A stretch of DNA of 64,000 nucleotides. Source: Ceratopteris richardii (taxonomy: Eukaryota; Streptophyta; Polypodiopsida; Polypodiales; Pteridaceae). The position numbers and the translations under genes are program-made. This document shows, in pieces, positions 1 through 11,427 of this stretch. The stretch covers positions 50,735,027-50,799,026 of the forward strand of contig CM035437.1 of NCBI GenBank assembly GCA_020310875.1. Direction: 5' to 3'. The notes beneath the pieces are model-generated. The model did no database searches, had not been told where the DNA came from, and saw only the letters and a list, made by a program, of their open reading frames with translations. Every line of letters begins with the position of its first letter. The first letter of the stretch is position 1.

Positions 1-929
1 CAATCATCACAATATGGACAAGCTTTATAACCCTGAGTAGAAATTTGTGCATCATGAAAATGATAAAAATATAATTAGATTAAATCACATTTATTTATAT
101 GCATATTGAATAAAAAAATTACATCAATACCTGGACAAACACCATATCCTGAAAAATCATGAATAGTCCAAGCCATAATACCATGAACCATAATATGTCT
201 TTCATTGATGCTTTTCGATACATCAATGACATTAATACCTCTCCATAACTCTTGGAGATCGTCAATGAGAGGAGCAAGATATATATTCATATCTTTAACT
301 TGCCTTTTGCCTCGGATTAAAAGTGAAAGCATTAAATGTTCCTTTTTAATGCTAAGATATGGCGGAAGATTGTAGTTTATGACTACCACTGGCCATGTTG
401 ACCATTTACAGGATTTCATGGAGAATGGATTAACCCCATCTAATGCAACTCCTAACTTTAGATTCTATGGATTTTGTGCAAATTTAGGCCATGTAGAATC
501 AATATGCTGAAAAGCAACACTATCATGAGGAATTCTGATTATTCCCTCAGTACTTTTATGATCATGTCCCCGTGTCAAAAGCTTTGATCATTCAGGGCTT
601 TGAAACATATGTCCAATCCGTGGAGCCAATGGAAAATGTCTCAATACTTTTTTTGGGATTTTACCTTCTTCGTCCTTATATCGAGGAGATTGACATTTGG
701 GACATGTCAAAGAGCTTGCATATTCACCTCTATATAAAATACAATCGTTAGGACATGCATGTATACATTGATAATCTATACCAAGATTGTTGATTATCTT
801 CTTCATTTCATCATATGAGGTAGGAAGAATATTCTGACTTGGTAAAAGCTTTTCAGATAATAACCTGTAAGTTCATCAAAAAAAGATATATTAAAAAAAG
901 TAAATAAATAAAGATACATATATATATGC

Positions 930-1208
930 ATATAATTTTATATATGTGTATGCTTATGTGTATGTGTATGTGGATGTGTATATTCATGTGCATGTGTATA
1001 CATTTGTGTATGTGTATATGTATATATGTATGTATATGTGTTTTATAGGTGTATATGTATGTATATATACGTATGTGCATGTGTATGCATATATGTATAT
1101 GTATGTGTGTATACATGTGTATGTATGTATGTATGTATGTATGTATATATGTGTATATATGTATGAATGTGTATGTATGTATGTACATGTATGTATGCAT
1201 GTGTAGCT
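930..1208. repeat. TATG/TGTA degenerate microsatellite
   Basis: Alternating purine-pyrimidine tetranucleotides (TATG, TGTA and CATG variants) run for about 280 bases. All frames across it give low-complexity Tyr/Met/Val/Cys or His/Ile/Thr peptides that are not genes. It sits in what would be an intron of the TNP2 remnant. Confidence 0.95.
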
Positions 1209-1340
1209 GTGTATATTTGATTTCGTTTTTAATTTTTTTTTTGTATATTATGGTTTGCAGATTTTCATATCTAGACCATTGAATCGTCTGGCGGTTTCCC
1301 ATTTTATAGTCAATCTATTACCTGCCTTGCTAAGCTATTG

Positions 1341-1653
1341 ACAAATATTAAGTATCAGTTAGCTATGAAGGTATTAAGTCATCTGTAAAATGGGAGGATC
1401 AAATTTATCGCGAATATTTTGAAAGATGCATGAATAGTTTTAAAGGATGAGCGGATAAAAGTGTCCATTCAATGCAAGTTCTTGTTCTTACCTTAGCTAA
1501 AGTAAGAATAAAAACTTGCATTGAATGGACATTTTTTTTATGCCCATCCTTTAAAATTATTTTTCCATCCTTCAAAATCTTCGAGATAAATTTGCTCCTC
1601 CCATTTTACAGATGACTTAATACCTACATAGCTAACTGATACTTAATATTTGT
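1341..1653. repeat. Foldback element: about 150-base inverted repeat with a short loop
   Basis: The left arm (1341-1491) and right arm (1502-1653) are near-perfect reverse complements around a 10-base loop at 1492-1501. Matching blocks include AAATATTAAGTATCAGTTAG at the outside and GTCCATTCAATGCAAGTT near the loop. A few mismatches lie in the middle of the arms. No coding frame is present. It may be a foldback or MITE-type insertion in the TNP2 intron, or an inverted duplication able to make a hairpin RNA. No clear target duplication was found. Confidence 0.9.
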
Positions 1654-1888
1654 ATGCAAAAGAGTTACCAACACAAATATTAGGTCAACTAAAATAGGAG
1701 AAACATATGTGTCAAGAAGATTCTAAAGGTTGGGTGGAGAATTCTAAAGGCTAGATGGACAAAACATCTTCATTCGATACAGGTATGTATAATTTGACCT
1801 TACTCTCATAACATGTGTATGTGTTTATATGTGTGTGTATGTTTATATGTGTGTATAGATTCATGTATATTATGTGTATGTTTATATA

Positions 1889-2000
<112 letters not shown>

Positions 2001-2430
2001 AATAGTGTTGAAACAAATAAAACTCCATCCAAAACAATTTTGAAGATTGAGAATAAGTAAGCTCGCACTTAGTCATGTCAAACGACTTCCTTCATATACG
2101 TGCTTTAGACATTCCTCTCGGAGATATTTCTCATTTTTAGAAATATCAATGCTCTCACTGTCATTTTGATACCAGTCCTCAATAAAATCTGCCATGCCAT
2201 CATGTTCATCATTGTCGCACAAATCTTGTACTTTATCTTCTTTTGAATATAGATCTTTCAACCTTGCATATTCCACATAATCACTTGGAATATCATCAAC
2301 ACCATATGTTGGAATCTACACATATAAATAAAATTCATTAGTATTCCATAAATGAATAAAAAGTAAACTTTAAACATAAAATTAAATATATAAGTTATTA
2401 AATATGGATAGAAAAATTTCATTCTCTCTA

Positions 2431-3174
2431 GCTAAAAGATGCTCTTAGAGGTCTACGCCATCCATAATTTACTAATAGTTCATCACCAGCATGTAATGTA
2501 GTAATAACATTGACAACTATGTATCTTGATACATCTCTACTCATGTATGGTTATTCATGACTATTTTCACGCTCCTCAAATGTGCAATTAGTCCTTGAAC
2601 TATTATGCAATACTCGAATACTATTTATTAAACGTGCTATATTTCCATGCGTGTAAGGTCTTCCATCAATATATAATCTTTCATTTTCTGCATGTAAAAT
2701 CCTTCTACTAGTAAGGGATGCTGCATTCAAGCATATTCCATAAGTACTCATTCTTTGAACATAACGTGAAAGTCGATGCCAATCTCACCATCCATATATA
2801 GGACCACAAAATGACATAAGAGTGACTTCAGAGCTCGGAGGCACATACAAATCCTCTACAATAAAGAGACCATGACTAGCGTTAGTAATAATGGATGGAG
2901 CAATCATATAGGGATTACCCCAAAAGTTGAAAACCTCTCCATCTAAATAAAGTGGTCCTCTATTCCATCCTCCATATCTTCTTCTATAATATGTTTGTAC
3001 TAGAGAACAATCACGAGCTGGCAATGGATAATCTCCAGCCGTTTCAGTCTCTAAACCAGGAGGTAGAGGATTTCTAGAAACCTCTGCTTGTAATTGATGA
3101 ACAACAAGTCCATGACATGTACGAGGTATATTAGCATTATAAGAAAAAATATTATCATCATCATCATCGAGCAA
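2431..3174 (-). other. SET-like (histone methyltransferase-type) domain inside the TNP2 gene
   Basis: One minus-strand frame runs from 3174 to a TAG at 2431 with only two stops, a TGA near 2785 and a TAA near 2550. It shows the order of SET motifs: SHGLFIVEDL followed by EVTLMSFCGPIYGW (the GxGLFA...GG start), then YIDGRPYTHGNIARLIN with a following NC (the GNxARFxNHSxxxNC core), and last HAGDELLVNYGW (the GEELxxxYG end with the conserved Tyr). The NH of the NHS core is replaced by NS, so activity is doubtful even without the stops. Only about 110 bases separate it from the downstream TNP2 exon, and the C-x-C-x2-C block lies upstream. It therefore looks like part of the transposase gene rather than a separate gene. 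A captured host SET exon is the alternative. The family call rests on motifs read by eye. Confidence 0.65.
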
Positions 3175-3568
3175 GTATTCCTATATATCAACAGTAATTT
3201 GATTTTGTATATGGTTTTTAAATAAAACAATCATGGTCTTCGATACGTGCCATAGCAAGAGTTACACCAACATATAATATGCTCTTGATAGTAAAATTCA
3301 TCATAACTCCTATCAGAGGACACATGTGAAGTCGTTGCATGGGTAGGAGGTGGTGGAGTGCTCTCTGATTGATCAGAATCTGATTATAATAAGAAACAAA
3401 AAAAATATAAGTTATGTATCCATCAAATATATTTAAAATTAAATGTTTGATATACTTACAGTATATAGTCGCACGATGAGGAGACAGTGGTGGAGTTCCA
3501 TCTGATTGATCAGAATCTACAAATAATGGTATTTGATATTAATAATCTAATTATTTACATACATAAAG

Positions 3569-3734
3569 ATTCACATATACATATTTACACATACACACAT
3601 ATTCACATATACACATTTACACATACACACATATTCACATACACACAAATACACATTATTGGGGGATAAATGCATGTATTTTGCATGAATGAGTGTATAT
3701 GCATGCATGTGTGTGTATGTATATATGTGGATAT
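3569..3734. repeat. CACATA/TATG microsatellite, split by copia A
   Basis: A CACATA-type tract (about 3569-3655) contains an internal duplication of roughly 40 bases and is followed by a TATG tract up to 3734. The tract resumes at 8825 on the far side of the copia element, so the retrotransposon landed in a pre-existing microsatellite. Confidence 0.85.
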
Positions 3735-3965
3735 TGTTGATATATTTAGGTAGTGATGTGTGTGAACACACTAGGACTGTCGGGGCACTTTTTTCCCTCT
3801 TTAGGAGGTTTTTTTCCCCCGGCTTGTATATACGCCTATTGCCCTAACGGGCTACTTATCTTTGTGCATTCTCTGGTAATACATTCAGTATTGTGTGTTT
3901 GTGCTCCAAGCTTCTTCTTCTTCCTTGTGTTGTTCGTGTGCTTCTACAGACGTCTAACTCCAAAA
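3735..3965 (+). repeat. 5' LTR of copia A
   Basis: It begins TGTTGATATATTTAGG and ends CTAACTCCAAAA. The matching 3' LTR ends CCAACA, so the terminal CA of this copy has mutated to AA. It contains CT-rich CTTCTTCTTCTTCC near its end. Confidence 0.93.
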
Positions 3966-3967
3966 AT

Positions 3968-3979
3968 TGGTATCAGAGC
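3968..3979 (+). other. Primer binding site of copia A (tRNA-iMet type)
   Basis: TGGTATCAGAGC lies two bases after the 5' LTR. It is complementary to the 3' end of plant initiator tRNA-Met, the usual primer for Ty1-copia minus-strand synthesis. Confidence 0.9.
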
Positions 3980-4277
3980 AGGTCGTCGCTTCATCTAGGA
4001 TGCCGTCGACACTCCTCTGTTTGCTGTCTCAGAATCGCATGAATTTTGGTGAGCATACTCAGCGTGTTTCCGAGATCAAAACAGCCTCCGAACGCACTAT
4101 CGTAGCGCTTGTGCAGGCTATTTTATCTTTTTGTGCCAAAGGTATATACCAGTTTCTGTTCGCCAGTTTAAGCGTCTCGAAGTCTGCTACAGGTCTAGCA
4201 GAACTTGTCTGGGCAGTTCTGTTCAACTTTTTGAGATATAGTCAATTTTCTGCATCAGGGTATTTTAGTCACCGGCC

Positions 4278-5221
4278 ATTGATGAAAGCAGTGATGTATT
4301 CCGTATGTTGGTTGTTGAGGATAAGTTGGATGGTACCAACTACCCATTATGGGCTTATATGATGCGACATGTTTTGGTTGCAAAAGGATTGTGGAACATC
4401 GTGCAGGGTGTTGAAAGACGTCCTATTACACCTGTAACGACAGGTATTGCAAATACAGTTGCTGGAGCTGATGAAGATGGTGTCGAAGATGATATTCTAT
4501 AGATTCATGTTCGTGCTGTTGTTTCTGTTGCACCTACTATAGAGCAAATTCGTTGGGATGGCAGAGATGCCCAGGCACATGCATTGATAGCTTTGTTTGT
4601 CAAACGTGCCATTATTCCTCATATTCGCTCTTGCAGAACAGTTAGAGATGCTTGGGATACACTTACCACATTGTACCAAGCTAGGAATGAGGCTCGTGTT
4701 GCTTACCTCCGAAAACAGTTGGAGATTGAACACATGAATGAAGGTGATTCTATGGACAGTTTCCTAACGAAGATCAAAGATTTAAAGGAACAGTTGATTT
4801 TTGCTGATGAGGTTATACCAGATAGCTCACTTATGCAGACCGTTCTGAATGGTCTTCCTGATTCATATCAGAGTTTTGCTTCTACTCTTCGGTTGATGAT
4901 GAAAGGCAATCTAAATGCCTTATCATTTGAGGAGTTAGTCTCTGTTCTATTGCAGGAAGATCAGTCCAGGCAGAATAGGTCCATTATGCGTGTTGCAGAT
5001 CAAGATTTCCTGGCTAGTCAGAAGGGCAAAGGAAAATGGAGCTCTTCTACTAGTAAGCAGAAATCTACAAATGCTGCACATTCGAAGAACCAGGATAAAG
5101 ATGAGAAGAAATCAGAAAAGCAAAAATTGTTTTGCAAGTACTGTAAAGGGAATGATCATATCATAAAGAACTGTCCAAAACTGGCTGCAAAAGAGGCAAA
5201 GAAAAGGAGGCTCGAATGGTT
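4278..5221 (+). pseudogene. copia A gag (capsid/nucleocapsid), broken
   Basis: Gag forms the cytoplasmic virus-like particle and packages the element RNA. The start codon appears lost: the second copy of the family opens with ATG at 52682, whereas the equivalent here is ATT at 4278. The N-terminal DGTNYPLWAYMM block is typical of copia gag (DUF4219/UBN2 type). An in-frame TAG lies at 4500-4502. The frame then runs on from about 4584 through FLTKIKDLKEQL to a zinc knuckle, CKYCKGNDHIIKNC (CX2CX4HX4C), at about 5131-5172. A frameshift near 5210, within the Lys/Arg-rich stretch after the knuckle, separates gag from protease. Confidence 0.88.
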
Positions 5222-5761
5222 GTTGCAGAAGCCTCTACACCAAAAACAGAGTCTGCTAATCTTGTGCAGGAAGAAGAATGGGCGTTTACTACTGTTTGCA
5301 GTTTTGTCCCATCTTCTCATGAGCAGTGCATGTCTGCAGTGGACTCAAATGTTTGGTACTTTGACAGTGGGGCGACCAAACATATTACCTCGTAGCACAG
5401 TTTCTTCTCTTCACTCGAGCCTGCCCCTACAGGGAATACTGTCACATGCGCCAACAACTCCTCTTATCCTGTTATGGGAGTTGGTAAGATCATTCTGACT
5501 ACTGCTGATGGTAGTTCTTTCACCTTGTCAGATGCCTTATTTGTGCCAGGGATCAAGAAGAATCTGTTATCAGTTTTTGCATTAGCCAAGATTGGCTTGG
5601 TTGTGAAATTCGTTGATGACAGGTATACAGTTCATGATCTATCAAATGGCGATGTGATTATTGCTTCTGGCATTTTATGTCATGGGCTGTATAAGCTCAT
5701 AGACTATGAAAGATCTGTGAATGATTCGGCATGTGTAGTTCGTGATTCTCAGGCTATGTGA
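5222..5761 (+). pseudogene. copia A aspartic protease region
   Basis: The retropepsin signature DSGATKHIT is read at about 5360-5390, after a Glu/Val-rich linker. It is followed by GKIILTTADGS and the PGIKKNLLSV block common to plant copia proteases. Protease normally cuts the Gag-Pol precursor inside the particle. A TAG follows the active-site block near 5391, and another stop at 5759-5761 ends the frame. Confidence 0.85.
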
Positions 5762-6588
5762 GATGCAAAGCTTTGGCATGCACGCTTTGGGCATCTGAAT
5801 TTTGCTAGTTTGATACGCCTGCAGAAATCTGATATGGTGTCTTCTTTACCCAAGCTTGAGGCACCTGGAAAACATGTATGCGAAGGCTATATTTTGGGCA
5901 AAATGCAGCGTTCCTCCTTTCCCAAAGATGGTTCAGTTTGGGCTACGCAGAAATTGCAGCTTGTACATAGTGATGTCTGTGGTCCTATGCAGACACCCTC
6001 TTTTGGGAATTACCTTTACTTCGTGACTTTCATTGATGATTTTTCCAGGCATGCATGGGTATATCCACTCAAAGCAAAGTCCGAAGTGTTCATGTGCTTT
6101 AAATAGTTTTTGGTTCTGGCTGAAAATCTGTCAGCATGTAAAATGGGCACCCTCCATTCTGATCGAGGGGGTAATATATGTCTTCTAATTTTAATGCATT
6201 TCTGGCTGAACGTGGGATAAAACACCAGTGTATAGTGCCGTATATACCTCAACAGAATGGAGTTGCTAAACAAAAGAACAGGTCACTCATGGAGATGGCG
6301 AGGTGCATGGTCAAGAGTCAGGCTTTACCACATAGTTTCTGGCTTGAGGCTGTCATGTGTGCAGCATATGTACTGAACAGGTGTCCCACTAAAACGCTGC
6401 AGTCTATCACTCCATATGAGGCTTGGCATGACCGCAAGCCATCTGTTGCTCATCTGCATGTTTTTGGTTGTTTGGCATATGCATTAGTGCCTGAACAACA
6501 TCGCAAAAAATTGGATGATAAGGCAGTAAAATGTATTTTTGTTGGGTACAATTCTGAAAGTAAAGGCTATCGTCTGTATCATCCATAG
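5762..6588 (+). pseudogene. copia A integrase, frameshifted
   Basis: It begins with the pre-integrase block (KLWHARFGHLNF), although the expected HHCC cysteine is replaced in CEGYILGKM. HSDVCGPMQTPSFG carries the first catalytic Asp, and FIDDFSRHAWVYPL follows. A TAG at 6104-6106 and a frameshift around 6170, next to SDRGG (second Asp), break the core. The frame recovers at 6178 with PQQNGVAKQKNRS, where the third acidic residue of the family's NGVAE motif is Lys. LEAVMCAAYVLNRCPT and the FGCLAYALVP block finish the domain. Integrase would insert the cDNA into the chromosome. This copy cannot. Confidence 0.88.
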
Positions 6589-6624
6589 ACTAAACACATT
6601 CTGGTTAGCCGTGAAGTTGTCTTT

Positions 6625-8520
6625 GTGGAAGATGCTATTCAGCCATTGCTTTCATGTACTAAGGAGACATTTGATACGTTGATGCCTCTTTTTACAGGTG
6701 GACAATCTAGTGTTGGTCCTAATGAGGCAACTTCTCGGCCTTTGCAGGTTTCATATGATGATGCAGATCATTCTATTTCTGATGCAGATTTACATGATGC
6801 ACTTGTTGATGAGAGAGCTGATATTGAGCAGGCAAAAACTATGCCAAAATGGCTGGTGCAGACTTTGCATGACAGCAAATTAGATGCACCTTTGTCATAT
6901 CATACTCGTTCAGGCTCTCATAGTGCCTCCTTTGCATCAGATTGCTATGCTATGGCTGTGTCTAGTCTCTGTGATGAGAATGAGCCTGTTTCTTTTGATG
7001 AATCACAGAATTCAGAAAATTGGATGGCTGCCATGCAATCTGAATATGATGCTATAATCAAGAATGGTACATGGTCTTTATGTGACTTGCCTCCTGGCAA
7101 GAAGGCCATTGGCACTAAGTGGGTATACAAGCTGAAGTGTAAACCTGATGGTACAGTTGACAGGTATAAGGCTAGGCTTATTGCAAAGGGTTATGCGCAG
7201 GAAAGAGGCATTGATTTTGATGAGACCTTTGCACCTACATGCCGTATGACTACTGTTTGGAGCATTTGTGCACTTGCAGCCCATCATGGTTGGAATGTAC
7301 ATCAGTTGGACATTAAAACAACATTTCTAAATGGTGACTTGCATGAAGAAGTGTATGTTTTTCAGCCCCGTGGCTTTGTGCAGAAAGGGCATGAAAACCA
7401 GGTGTGCAGGTTAAAGAAGGCATTATATGGTTTAAAGCAAGCACCACGTGCTTGGTATGAGAAGATACATGCCTATCTGGTTGCACATGGTTTTGTGAAC
7501 AGTCCAACTGAAAGCACCTTATATGTTAAGCGTGCTAATGATGTGCTTCTGATCATTGTTGTCTATGTTGATGACATGCTACTCATTGGTCCTATTGAGA
7601 AGCATATTGCTGATTTCAAGGCTGATTTGCATGCCTCATTTGAGATGTCTGATTTGGGGCATTTTCATCACTATTTGGGCATTCAGTTTATGCAAGTTGA
7701 TGGTGGAATGGCTTTGTGTCAAACGAAATATATTGACACATTATTGCAGCGTTTTGGCCTTGAAGACTGTAAGCCTATTGCCACTCCTATGGAGACAGGT
7801 TTACGATTGAGTCTTCATGATGCTGGAGATGCATTTGATGTTGTTCTCTATCAACAGGGTGTTGGATGCTTGATTTACTTATGCATTACTCGGCCAGATA
7901 TTCAGTTTGTTGTCTCACAGATGATCAGTTTTATGCATTGCCCAGGAGTCACGCATTGGAAGGCGGTTAAGCGCATCTTTCGCTACTTGAGTGGTACTCG
8001 GCTACTTGGGTTGTTTTATCCCAAGGGGGGATCACTACCGCCAGATTTGCATGCTTTTTCTGACTCAGATTGGGCTGGTTGCTATGACACTCGTGTGTCC
8101 ACCAGTGGTTTTTGCTTCATGCTTGGTAGCTCATGTATATCTTGCTTGAGCAAGAAGCAGCCTACTATGGCCACTTCCAGTTGTGAGGCTGAGTGTAGGG
8201 CAACTTTCACAGCGACTGTTGAGTGTGTGTGGCTCAGATGCCTTATGGCTGATTTGGGTGTTGGCCAGTCTTTTGCCACCACCATCTTCACTGACAGTCA
8301 GAGTGCATTGGCAGTTGCGAGGAACCCAGTGTTCCATGCTCACACTAAGCACATTGAGGTGCATTATCACTATGTCAGGGAGAGGTTCTCTGCTGGGGAG
8401 ATCAACTTGGCATATGTGCCCACGCAGGAGAACATTGCAGACCTTTTCATGAAGGCTCTGCCTAGGGAGAAGTTTGAAGCTTTCCGCAAAGCTTTGGGCT
8501 TACTTCCTTTTGTGGAGTGA
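6625..8520 (+). pseudogene. copia A reverse transcriptase and RNase H (631 codons open)
   Basis: This is the longest open frame of the element. After a variable linker come NWMAAMQSEYDAI, GTKWVYKLK and RYKARLIAKGYAQ (fingers), LDIKTTFLNGDLHEEVYV (first catalytic Asp), LKKALYGLKQAPRAWYE and the catalytic YVDDM at 7564-7578. RNase H follows with FSDSDWAG near 8057, a Glu in SSCEAECRA, TDSQSA and HTKHIEVHYHYVRE. The ADLFMKALP tail is typical of plant copia, and the frame stops at 8520, about 75 bases before the 3' LTR. The catalytic residues are present and the domain could be translated alone. Without gag, protease and integrase the element is not autonomous. The ATG at 6625 is probably internal to the original polyprotein. 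Confidence 0.92.
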
Positions 8521-8582
8521 TTTCCACATAGCTTGGCACTTCCTTATACATGAGTGCCAGCTACTTGTTCACCGCATCACTC

Positions 8583-8594
8583 CCAGGGGGGATT
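8583..8594 (+). other. Polypurine tract of copia A
   Basis: A CCAGGGGGGATT-type run lies directly before the 3' LTR. It is the expected primer for plus-strand synthesis. Confidence 0.85.
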
Positions 8595-8824
8595 TGTTGA
8601 TATATTTAGGTAGTGATGTGTGTGAACACACTAGGACCGCCGGGGCACTTTTTTCCCTCTTTAGGAGGTTTTTTTCCCCTGGCTTGTATATACACCTATT
8701 GCCCTAATGGGCTACTTATCTTTGTACTTCTCTGGTAATACATTCAGTATTGTGTGTTTGTGCTCCAAGCTTCTTCTTCTTCCTTGTGCTATTCGCGTGC
8801 TTCTGCAGACATCTAACTCCAACA
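8595..8824 (+). repeat. 3' LTR of copia A
   Basis: It begins TGTTGATATATTTAGG and ends CTAACTCCAACA, with proper TG...CA ends. It matches 3735-3965 apart from about a dozen substitutions and a one-base indel. Confidence 0.93.
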
Positions 8825-8960
8825 GGTATGTATATGTGTGTTTATGTTATATGTATGTATATATGTATATGTATGCATATATGTATGTGTATATGTTTAC
8901 ATGTATATGTGTATGTGGGTATGTGTATGTGTGTGTATATATGTGTATGTATTCTAATTT
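8825..8960. repeat. TATG/TGTA microsatellite, right half of the interrupted tract
   Basis: It continues the TATG tract that stops at 3734 on the other side of copia A. No gene is seen from here to about 9190 apart from AT-rich spacer. Confidence 0.88.
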
Positions 8961-9192
8961 TTTTTTTCTGTTCGAGATTAAATTAACAAGAGATATTGTA
9001 TGGTGGAAAAAAATAAGAGGCGACCTAACATAGCACCTGAGACATGGTAGTTTTTTCTTAGATAGCTACTTCTTTAGGAGTCATTTCCTTAGCAGAAGGT
9101 ATACAAATCAATAGTTTATATTTATAATCTTCATATATTTTAGTAATTTTTTACATATAATTTATGTATTTCTTTTTTCTTAAATAAACAAG

Positions 9193-9685
9193 CTGCTGCA
9201 AAGAAGAGAGTTGAGTCGGGCTACACATTGCACCTAGGCCAAATGGGCCATCGTGGTTTTGTAGCTACATTTGTAAGTATACGTGTTATTGTGAGTATAT
9301 TTTTTACTTTAGTTAAAATGCAAGAAACTAATCTTTTTTATTTGTTTCAATGCAGCAAAAGGATTATGGCCGATATCCTACGAAACATGAGATCGAGTAT
9401 GCTACACATTTTGGATATCGGCATTTGAGTGAGTATATGCGAGATCATCCGGATGCCTTTGTGAGTACTATTAAATTTTATATAATTATTTATTTTTATA
9501 AATCTTTTAATTATTTTACCTATTTATGTTTTTTATATGTAATACAAGAGTATTATGGAGAGGCAGATATGGATGAAGTGGAGAGACAGACACAAGAGGG
9601 ACGATCTCGATCATCACAGGGTGATCATGATGATGAGGATGAGGATGATCAGGATGATCATGATGATGCTGATGATGATGATTAG
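9193..9685 (+). CDS. Three-exon CACTA accessory gene, Transposase_24-like C-terminal part
   Basis: Three exons with good splice signals keep one frame: 9193-9272 (donor GTAAGT), 9356-9460 (acceptor TGCAG, donor GTGAGT) and 9551-9685 (acceptor CAAGAG). The joined reading has [20 protein letters not shown], then [20 protein letters not shown] and MRDHPDAF. This pattern resembles the plant transposase (Ptta/En/Spm, Transposase_24) domain, where a short Gly-rich block precedes a P-x-x-x-E-x-x-x-A-T-H motif. The C-terminus is a long Asp/Glu run ([10 protein letters not shown]) ending in TAG. The 5' part of the gene is not recognisable upstream of 9193 and may have been lost to microsatellite growth. 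The role is presumably binding of CACTA ends, by family. The assignment is tentative. Confidence 0.55.
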
Positions 9686-9723
9686 GATTCTTGATTATGA
9701 CATTGTATTATATGTATTTACAT

Positions 9724-9855
<132 letters not shown>

Positions 9856-9984
9856 TCTATATATTTTTCATTTCAGTTATGTTCTGAATTGTGTGTATGG
9901 TAGGTATTAAGTAATGAAAAGTTTTGTTCTATTGATTGTTATTATTGTTTATATTAAGCATGTGTTTTAGTACTTTAATTATAT

Positions 9985-10770
<786 letters not shown>

Positions 10771-10914
10771 TAAGTGTATATGTGCATATCAATAAGTGTG
10801 AGTATGCTATCTAATGAAAATAACACAATTTAAATGATATACAAAGAATGGAAATTGTACTTACAATAGTTAGCCATACTTTTTGCTTGGTTAGCTTCTT
10901 GAATAACCTGCAAT

Positions 10915-11007
10915 AAAGAGAGAGAGAGAAGAGAGAGAGAGAGAGAATTCAAAGAGAGAAAGATGTAGAAAGAGAGAAACAGAGATAGAGAGAGACAATA
11001 AGATAGA
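10915..11007. repeat. (GA)n-rich tract
   Basis: GAGAGA runs (densest at 10915-10947) continue as GA-rich sequence to about 11007. They lie in the subterminal part of the CACTA element. Confidence 0.9.
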
Positions 11008-11193
11008 GCTTAGGCAAAACAACAATTCTGCTTCAGTTTGTAAGCACAGCGCAATTGTGAACGTTGGAGAGCTCTTGGATCAGATGCGTGAACATGCCGA
11101 TCAAAGAGCCTCCAACGATTTAATTTTTTTCCGTCAATAGACCTTCGTGTAAGCGATGGTAACATGTCGTAAAAACCACTGGAATTGGCATCA

Positions 11194-11427
11194 CATAAGC
11201 GATATTTTTTAGCATCGCTTATGCGACTTTTTTTTAAACCATCACATTAGTGACGCTCTATGCGAGCGTCACACACCCCATCATGCCATATGTCGAAAAA
11301 AACATCATTTGGCTTGTCATTTAATCCACGGACCGCACTCGACGCTCCTTGCGATGCATTTTGCAATTTTATAGTGATGAAATTGTGTCGCCTTAACCGT
11401 CGCTATGCGCCTGTATTCCTTGTAGTG
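11194..11427. other. CACTA right terminus with subterminal hairpins
   Basis: The end reads CCTTGTAGTG at 11418-11427, the reverse complement of CACTACAAGG. Two perfect hairpins lie inside it: CATAAGCGAT/ATCGCTTATG (11194-11203 with 11214-11223) and GTGACGCTC/GAGCGTCAC (11250-11258 with 11264-11272). Scattered CGTCGC, GCGAC and AGCGATGG motifs are the probable transposase binding repeats. A 3-base target duplication cannot be checked because the left end is absent. Confidence 0.85.

Larger units (their letters stand above)
3735..8824 (+). mobile_element. Ty1-copia retrotransposon, family A, full length but decayed
   Basis: About 5.1 kb with two LTRs (231 and 230 bases), a primer site matching initiator tRNA-Met, gag, protease, integrase, reverse transcriptase and RNase H in copia order, and a polypurine tract before the 3' LTR. 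By eye the LTRs differ at about a dozen positions (5-6 percent), so the insertion is not recent. The flanks GATAT (3730-3734) and GGTAT (8825-8829) may be a mutated 5-base target duplication, but both lie in microsatellite, so this is weak. A second, shorter copy of the family is at 52171-55070. Confidence 0.93.

Noticed and set aside
946-1302. Open frames of 77-149 codons rich in Tyr/Met/Val or His/Ile/Thr
   Set aside because: They are translations of TATG/TGTA microsatellite. The same applies to 1751-2068, 9555-9887 and 9988-10767.
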